A stretch of DNA of 64,000 nucleotides from Bradyrhizobium ontarionense (GTDB lineage: Bacteria; Pseudomonadota; Alphaproteobacteria; Rhizobiales; Xanthobacteraceae). Location of the stretch: the NCBI RefSeq assembly GCF_021088345.1, contig NZ_CP088156.1:992001-1056000 (forward strand), in the 5' to 3' direction. The notes beneath the pieces are model-generated. The model was not told the origin of the DNA. It was given only the letters and a program-made list of their open reading frames with translations, and did not search any database. Of this stretch, positions 59,382 to 64,000 are shown one piece after another (position 1 is the stretch's first letter; the number at the start of each line of letters is the position of its first letter). Position numbers and translations under genes: made by a program.

Positions 59382-60065
59382 TCAGGCACCTTTCATTATA
59401 CGTATTGCTTCCGCATCACTGCCGATGACAATATCTCGTCGCCGCTTGTTGTATTCGCCACGCGTGATTTTACCGGCAAGGTACTCTTGTCGCAAAATGT
59501 CGGCCATTGCTCTTGCCTGCTCGATGTTCACAGCCAAAGCTTCACCGTTTTTGGCATTGTACTGACGATGCGCAGCGACGATCCTTGCGTTGAGATCATT
59601 AAGCTCAGTTTTCAATTTCTCGAAGACGGCCTTTTCAGCAGCCGTAATCCGCAATCGATCGTTCAGCTGTTCGGCAGTAGCCTCACGCCCGTCGCATGGC
59701 GCCCAAGAATAATATGGATAGTACTCTGGCTTCCGACAGAGCGCCCGATTATCATCATTGATCTGTTTGATGACGGCGGCATATTCAGGTGAGCTAACTT
59801 GCGCGTTGTCGACCAACGCCCAGCCGCCTGCTTCCATGCACGCGCCATACAGAACCTGGTTCGTTGTCATTCCACCAGATGCAGAGCCCCCATAGCGATT
59901 CACAACAGCGGTTGAATAGGGCTGCTGCCCCTGCTGAAGGCACTCGTATTTCGCTTGATTGAATTCCTCCGTTCCTGCACCCGGCTTAACCCATACCTTT
60001 TGGGCACTACATCCGGCTAGGACGACGACCAAAACGGCCATCATTGTGCAATTGCGAATAAACAT
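59382..60065 (-). CDS. Lipoprotein with C-terminal SHOCT-like segment
   Basis: The 227-residue precursor has a lipobox (V-V-V-L-A-G-C-S) after ATG 60065. The central part is Cys/Tyr-rich (YECLQQGQQPYS; G-A-C-M-E-A-G-G-W; R-K-P-E-Y-Y-P-Y-Y-S-W-A-P-C), a pattern seen in many small bacterial envelope lipoproteins. The C-terminal helices (LRQEYLAGKITRGEYNKRRR) look like a SHOCT-type short domain. DNA from here to 62.5 kb is more A/T-rich than the flanks, suggesting transfer. Confidence 0.7.
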   Translation of the reverse strand: MFIRNCTMMAVLVVVLAGCSAQKVWVKPGAGTEEFNQAKYECLQQGQQPYSTAVVNRYGGSASGGMTTNQVLYGACMEAGGWALVDNAQVSSPEYAAVIKQINDDNRALCRKPEYYPYYSWAPCDGREATAEQLNDRLRITAAEKAVFEKLKTELNDLNARIVAAHRQYNAKNGEALAVNIEQARAMADILRQEYLAGKITRGEYNKRRRDIVIGSDAEAIRIMKGA

Positions 60066-60402
60066 GCATGCCCCCGAAAGAGCGACATTCAAACGCAACT
60101 TTGACGAGAGAGCAAGAAAAGTCTGTGAATCAAGGCGCTTATGTAGATTGTCGACATCGAGACCGCAGCAAGTGTGCTAACGAGCCTACATGCTTGCTCC
60201 CGAACTTCGGGGTTACGGTGCTGCAGTACATAAAATACGATGTGGACAAGGAGGGGTGCAGTCCTAGCACTGTCACCGTAATTCCATGTCTGATGAGTCA
60301 TTGACGTCTTCATAGGACGGCCTCGAAGACTACCCTCCTCATCTTGCACTAGCTTTCATTGGTTCCGCCATCTAAGATTGTGGTCGGGCGGGGTGAGAGC
60401 CG
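60066..60402. other. Intergenic region with motif copy 2
   Basis: This 337-bp gap contains the 19-bp repeat at 60267-60285. A plus-strand frame at 60068-60304 spans the repeat but lacks a ribosome site and is not called. Confidence 0.4.
60267..60285 (+). repeat. 19-bp motif, copy 2
   Basis: GCACTGTCACCGTAATTCC, differing at two positions from copy 1 (58486-58504). Confidence 0.65.
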
Positions 60403-60672
60403 TTGGCGAAAGAATCTAAGACCAAGAAGACCAGCATTCAGCTTTGGGAGGAAATGACGCCCCCTCAAAGGTGGCTTGCATATGCCGACGCCGCTGGTCG
60501 GATTCTCGGCAGAGCGGTTGCTGCGGGTGCGTTCCTCGCCACAGGAGCTCAGGTGTTCCATCTTGGTCCAGAATTCCTTGATCCCACTCGCGCCTCGGAC
60601 ATTTTCATGGCCTTAGCGGCCTACTATGGCGTGCCACTTCTGTGGAATGGTCGTTTTGGAAGAAGCAGATGA
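60403..60672 (+). CDS. Hypothetical protein with a membrane-like helix
   Basis: This 89-residue protein probably starts at TTG 60403 (MAKESKTKKTSIQLWEEM). It has a basic N-terminus, a helical membrane-like segment (AAGRILGRAVAAGAFLATGA) and ends G-R-F-G-R-S-R. No domain is recognised. It is followed after 41 bp by another small membrane protein, likely in the same transcript. Confidence 0.55.
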   Translation: MAKESKTKKTSIQLWEEMTPPQRWLAYADAAGRILGRAVAAGAFLATGAQVFHLGPEFLDPTRASDIFMALAAYYGVPLLWNGRFGRSR

Positions 60673-60713
60673 CGGCCGCTGGAATGCCGGTCAATCTGGG
60701 CTCGAGGTCTTAA

Positions 60714-61136
60714 ATGTCTGACGAAGACGCAAAACCGCCGGTGCCGACAGACGAGATGCTTGCTGCAATGCGCAGGACATTGGAGCAGTCAGAAGCCATC
60801 GCTCAGAAGGCTGTTGCCGCTGCCTACGCTGAAAGGGCTACACGGTCTCAAGCGTCCAATCGAGATGAACCGAGCTTTTTAGAAGCGCCCCCTGAAATCG
60901 CCCTGAAATACGACGTTCTTGGCCCGCCGCCTAACATTCAGAAAGTTGATCCAGACGATTCATCTGAACAAGAAAACACTGCGTTCCGGATCGCGGCGGC
61001 TATAGCTCTCGGCGGTGCGATCGCACTTTTGTTATACCTCTACGGATTCTCACCCGGCGTGGCAGGAACCATACATTTGGGCTTGGCTGCAGTGATAGGA
61101 ATAGCTGCTCGAATGTTGGTTGAGCTTAGAGCTTAG
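60714..61136 (+). CDS. Hypothetical protein with C-terminal membrane hairpin
   Basis: This 140-residue protein has a charged, helical N-terminal half (TDEMLAAMRRTLEQSEAIAQ). Two C-terminal transmembrane helices follow (IAAAIALGGAIALLLYLYGF and AGTIHLGLAAVIGIAARMLV). No domain is recognised. The N-terminal half would face the cytoplasm. Confidence 0.6.
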   Translation: MSDEDAKPPVPTDEMLAAMRRTLEQSEAIAQKAVAAAYAERATRSQASNRDEPSFLEAPPEIALKYDVLGPPPNIQKVDPDDSSEQENTAFRIAAAIALGGAIALLLYLYGFSPGVAGTIHLGLAAVIGIAARMLVELRA

Positions 61137-61452
61137 CTTTTGCTCCATCCCCACTTCTAGCTAAGTTGGCCTGGAGTCCTCGTTCGCTGGACCACTCTTT
61201 ACCACCAAGAGGGTGCGATTAGGTATTCAATCTGTCCATCGATTGGGCATGCACAACGGCACTGTCACTGCAATCCCCCAGCACGGTCACGAAACTACCA
61301 AGTGGCAAACGCTGGTGCCCCATAACAAGGTTCTAGCGTTTGCGTGGTGCAATCGCGAAAAAGGCAGTCGCTCGCAGGCTTAAGAAGGGTGGCGATGCGC
61401 GGTCGTAGCTCGCCAAGTCGAGTGAGACATGGCCGAGTGCCGGATTCCGCGC
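61137..61452. other. Intergenic region with motif copy 3
   Basis: This 316-bp gap is between convergent genes and contains the 19-bp repeat at 61260-61278. I see no gene. Confidence 0.4.
61260..61278 (+). repeat. 19-bp motif, copy 3 (diverged)
   Basis: GCACTGTCACTGCAATCCC matches copy 2 at 16 of 19 positions. Confidence 0.5.
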
Positions 61453-61647
61453 CTAACGGCTCTGATCCTTTACCGGAACTTTTTTGTCCGCCGTATGCGG
61501 GACTTTCGAAACAACCTTGTCGGCGGTGTAGTCCAGTTGGGCTTGGGCGACATAGTCCCCACGTCGAACAGATTCCATTGCAGCCGGCGAAACTTTGGCC
61601 GTGGCCTGGGCTGCTGCGGCGTAGCGAGCCATCACATCATTGGCCAT
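61453..61647 (-). CDS. Small protein coupled to the Ntn hydrolase
   Basis: This 64-residue protein starts at ATG 61647 with GGGAG upstream and overlaps the end of the Ntn hydrolase gene by 11 bp, implying coupled translation. It is hydrophilic, helical at first (MANDVMARYAAAAQATAKVS) and Lys/Asp-rich at the end. No domain is recognised. A role as partner or substrate of the hydrolase is possible. Confidence 0.6.
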   Translation of the reverse strand: MANDVMARYAAAAQATAKVSPAAMESVRRGDYVAQAQLDYTADKVVSKVPHTADKKVPVKDQSR

Positions 61648-62482
61648 GGTTAGTCTCCCTGTTGAGGTCGGCATGATAATAGTGTTTTCGTGACACCCAC
61701 TTAAAGCCTTCGTGCTTTGTAATTGCTGCAACTTCTGTTGGACCACCTATGGTCTCGGCACGCAAACCGTATCGAGCGAACTTCGCTGAAGTTTCGACCG
61801 CAAACCTAGCAACATCAATTGCATCCTGAATCGGCATCGCCGGAATGATCCATCCAAGACCGACTTGGTTAATAAGTTCCAAATGAAGCGCTTCTGCGGC
61901 TTGGGCATTTGCGATCCCGTGCTGAATAAAGAAATCGCGGAGCTTACCGGTGGTACCCAAAACAAGCCGGTCCAAGGCTTCATTTTCTCCCGCCCAACGC
62001 AAGCCATAGTCCAATTCGCCTTGCACCTTGTACGGTGGGCCGCACTCGCCGCCGAGGATCATAAACTCCCAAATTTCTGAACTCGAAGACTGAGCCGAAT
62101 AGCCGCAAACTCGATAACCCATAACAAAATTTGCGAGAGGTTCGGGATAAGCCTGCTTGTAGCAGGTCTCGTACAGAAACATCCTAGCCTTAGTTGCAAC
62201 TTCCTCGACAGTGTATGCTTCGCGATTCAGCCAATACTCGCTATCCGCCTGATCCGACAGTTTCTTGCGAAGATCCTTCGTGAGAGTTTCAACCGATGCC
62301 GATCCGATACCGCCGCTCCCATAGACGAGTGCACCTATCGGCCAAACCTTCACTAAGTTGAAGATCTTATTGGCGTTGTTGTAGATTTTGATGGGGTGCC
62401 CTTCCGCATCGAAGAAACTCGCTGCGCTGTCGGCCGCTAGAACGATGCCATCGTTCACTTTGGCGGTGACCACAACCGTCAC
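61637..62482 (-). CDS. Proteasome-like Ntn hydrolase
   Basis: The 281-residue protein begins M-T-V-V-V-T-A-K-V-N-D-G-I-V-L-A-A-D-S-A, the start of proteasome beta subunits. After loss of Met the nucleophile would be T1, with D17 in A-A-D-S and a lysine at 38 (N-A-N-K-I-F) matching T1/D17/K33, and G-S-G-G-I-G near position 56. It is longer than HslV (about 175) and typical beta subunits (about 200-240). No ATPase ring, HslU, Mpa or Anbu-type neighbours are present. It is the main cargo of the A/T-rich segment. Confidence 0.72.
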   Translation of the reverse strand: MTVVVTAKVNDGIVLAADSAASFFDAEGHPIKIYNNANKIFNLVKVWPIGALVYGSGGIGSASVETLTKDLRKKLSDQADSEYWLNREAYTVEEVATKARMFLYETCYKQAYPEPLANFVMGYRVCGYSAQSSSSEIWEFMILGGECGPPYKVQGELDYGLRWAGENEALDRLVLGTTGKLRDFFIQHGIANAQAAEALHLELINQVGLGWIIPAMPIQDAIDVARFAVETSAKFARYGLRAETIGGPTEVAAITKHEGFKWVSRKHYYHADLNRETNHGQ

Positions 62483-62641
62483 GATGCTCCCCCCGAGTAT
62501 TTTCTACATCCGAACTATCGGAATTTGGGCAGAGTCGCAATGGAAGGGATTAGGTCGCGTGCTCGACTATCTCTGGATGCAACCAGCCATCAGTATCGAG
62601 TCCCCGATCTGCACCACCTCGCTGCCATCGCATCGTGCCGG

Positions 62642-62785
62642 CTACATGACCGCTAGGGCGAGGAAAGCGGCGACGAGCGCGACCGCGGCCGCGAGGAGGG
62701 CTTTTGCTCGGATTTTCGGCGGCATCACGAGCCCAGGATCGGCCGAGACGGCAGCGCCCAGGGCTGCGTTGCGAACAGTCATCAT
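62642..62785 (-). CDS. Possible small C-terminally anchored membrane protein
   Basis: A 47-residue frame ends with a hydrophobic helix (IRAKALLAAAVALVAAFLAL, then A-V-M-stop). It could start at ATG 62785, 62782 or 62725; none has a convincing ribosome site. It lies just downstream of tRNA-Lys on the same strand. Confidence 0.3.
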   Translation of the reverse strand: MMTVRNAALGAAVSADPGLVMPPKIRAKALLAAAVALVAAFLALAVM

Positions 62786-62862
62786 GCAAACGGACCGCGG
62801 CAATGCGCCTGAAGAAAAGCCTTGGCGGCTTGTGGAGATCGTAGCTAAGTATTTTGTTCCGT

Positions 62863-62938
62863 TGGTGAGCGCGCCGGGACTCGAACCCGGGACCCCATGA
62901 TTAAAAGTCACGTGCTCTACCGGCTGAGCTACGCGCTC
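62863..62938 (-). tRNA. tRNA-Lys (anticodon TTT)
   Basis: Acceptor GAGCGCG/CGCGCTC, D-arm AGCTCAGCCGGTAGAGC, anticodon stem CGTGA/TCATG around loop CTTTTAA, T-arm GGGTTCGAGTCCC, discriminator A and an encoded CCA. It lies at the right end of the accessory segment. Confidence 0.95.
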
Positions 62939-63192
62939 GCTCCCAAGGAAGCGATGTGACGGCTGGCCGTCACTGTCCGGATCGTCGGCAGGTGACCATC
63001 AGAACGCTTGCGGCGGGGCTGTGGTTCACTGCGGGCTGCGGGAACGGGGGGAAACCCCTGACCCGTGGGCTGCATGCTGTCGTGTGGGCTGTGTAGGGGG
63101 TGGGTTCGTTCCGGTCAATAGGGCGGGCGGGTGAAACCACAGGGGCGCGGGTTGGGGAGGTGGCGGGCGGGAGTTTGCCGCGCCGGGGGAGG

Positions 63193-63374
63193 CCTCGTGG
63201 TTCGAGACGCGCCGCCTGACGGCGGCGCTCCTCACCCATGAGGGTTGAAGGGTCGGCTCGCGGCAGGAGCCTGCGTCGTTGGGGTAAGGGCTCAGACCTC
63301 GCCGCAGATCGCTCGGGCCGCGCACGCCGTCCTCATCCTGAGGAGCCCGCCGGAGGCGGGCGTCTCGAAGGATG
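63193..63374 (-). repeat. Composite repeat, copy 2 (inverted, units B' then A')
   Basis: B' (63193-63243) is the reverse complement of unit B at 57301-57345 with minor differences, and A' (63331-63374) is the reverse complement of unit A at 57212-57253. The spacer between the units is longer here (87 bp versus 47 bp) and unrelated. Confidence 0.85.
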
Positions 63375-63461
63375 GCCGCGGGCGGGATGCTTGTCCAATG
63401 GCCGCGGGGGGACCGGCGAGCGGGGCTTTGACGGACGTCTTCGTCTCCGATGCCGACGTGG

Positions 63462-63484
63462 ATGGCCGGGACAAGCCCGGCCAT
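63462..63484. repeat. Short palindromic repeat unit
   Basis: ATGGCCGGG-ACAAG-CCCGGCCAT, a 9-bp perfect hairpin of a type that, from memory, is widespread in Bradyrhizobium. It may terminate the minus-strand glycosyltransferase gene. Confidence 0.65.
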
Positions 63485-63546
63485 GACGGTGTGGGGGAGG
63501 CTGGCTCAAACGGCGGTTTTGCCCGCGGGGTGCGCCGGCCTCTCCG

Positions 63547-64000
63547 CTACACCTTCTCCGCCACCTTCGCCGCGGCCGGCACGGCCACCTTGGGCGCGGC
63601 GGTGATCGCCGCCGGCTGCATCCCAGGAGCCGCCAGCTCCGGCACCCAGACCGGGCGCAGGCCGATCAGCTCGGCGGTGCGGACGGTGGTGTAGCGCCAG
63701 AACTCGAAGGAGTTGATGCGGGACATCTCCAACAGCGCGATCGCGACCGCCGAGAGGAACGGCAGGCTCTCCAGGATCAGGACGGCGGCGAAGATGTAGA
63801 GCTCGGTGATGGCGAGCGTGTTGGTCACGATCAGGATGGTGGCGCCGATCAGGAGCAGGGCGCCGATCACGGCCTCCCAGAACGCCTGGAACTCGATCGA
63901 CATCCTGGACAGGCCGCCCTTGGAGGTCCGGGCAAAGGCGAGATGCTCGGTGATCAGGCCCTGCGCCACGGCGCGGCTGACCGTCCATTGCACTGACATC
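63547..64000 (-). CDS. Membrane glycosyltransferase family 2, C-terminal part
   Basis: The gene enters from the right edge and stops at 63547. The visible 150 residues read Q-W-T-V-S-R-A-V-A-Q-G-L-I-T-E-H-L-A-F-A-R-T-S-K-G-G, then two or three transmembrane helices and a Pro/Ala/Lys-rich tail. The F-A-R-T-S-K-G motif is typical of the C-terminal membrane region of processive glucosyltransferases (glucan or cellulose synthase-like). The catalytic domain lies outside the window, so the polysaccharide product is unknown. Confidence 0.6.
   Translation of the reverse strand, partial: MSVQWTVSRAVAQGLITEHLAFARTSKGGLSRMSIEFQAFWEAVIGALLLIGATILIVTNTLAITELYIFAAVLILESLPFLSAVAIALLEMSRINSFEFWRYTTVRTAELIGLRPVWVPELAAPGMQPAAITAAPKVAVPAAAKVAEKV

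Noticed and set aside
60068..60304. 78-codon Cys-rich ORF in the accessory segment
   Set aside because: It contains the repeated 19-bp motif, has no ribosome site, and overlaps the promoter region of the lipoprotein gene at 59382-60065.
62388..62900. 170-codon plus-strand ORF ending inside tRNA-Lys
   Set aside because: It overlaps the start of the Ntn hydrolase antisense and reads into a tRNA; no gene-like features.
1..64000. CRISPR array, prophage or transposase
   Set aside because: I saw no regularly spaced direct repeats with unique spacers, no phage structural genes and no intact transposase; only the integrase relic at 32.5-33.2 kb.

Overview
The window looks like chromosome of a Bradyrhizobium-type alphaproteobacterium (Nitrobacteraceae). 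It is GC-rich with strong third-position bias. It carries a large-clade isocitrate lyase, an alphaproteobacterial hemA (ALA synthase), OpgC, FixK/FNR-type boxes, and short interspersed repeats that I associate with Bradyrhizobium genomes. All names below come from reading translated sequence and motifs; no database search was run.

Layout. 0-9 kb: end of a NYN/LOTUS protein, a lytic transglycosylase, a MarR/AhpD-like divergent pair with a clear operator, an outer-membrane barrel protein, an M23 peptidase, and efp divergent from the EF-P modification genes epmA-epmB. 9-15 kb: a DAHP synthase preceded by a complete transcription attenuator whose 26-residue leader peptide contains F-Y-W-Y-F-S-Y, then HdeD-like, PrsW-like and PCMT-like genes and a sigma-like gene with a coupled small gene. 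15-21 kb: an uncharacterised divergent cluster (MFS transporter, FAD monooxygenase and LysR facing a PLP enzyme and two AhpD-fold proteins). 21-31 kb: hemA with a FixK-type box, hemerythrin, Rieske ferredoxin, tRNA-Glu, PilZ, GST, glyoxalase, an HU-like protein, Sir2 and many small secreted or hypothetical proteins.

31-46 kb: a double cold-shock protein, tRNA-Pro with a decayed integrase beside it, an SGNH-type protein, OpgC, an NDUFS4-like complex I subunit, and a leucine/isovalerate catabolic operon (methylcrotonyl-CoA carboxylase plus HMG-CoA lyase, with Lrp and TetR regulators upstream), then a TRAP transporter operon. 46-57 kb: small secreted and membrane proteins, NUDIX, truncated haemoglobin with a FixK-type box, a response regulator, a GDPD gene with a probable C-terminal frameshift, a LysE-type exporter, and the glyoxylate-shunt pair of an ScfR/RamB-like regulator divergent from isocitrate lyase.

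57-63.4 kb: an accessory segment, more A/T-rich from about 59.4 to 62.5 kb, bounded by two inverted copies of a composite repeat. It holds lipoproteins, small membrane proteins, a proteasome-like Ntn hydrolase and tRNA-Lys. The window ends inside a membrane glycosyltransferase. The most notable items are the aromatic attenuator, the LysR/FMO/PLP/AhpD cluster, the solitary proteasome-like hydrolase, and several small genes with two-cysteine tails that escape normal gene calling.
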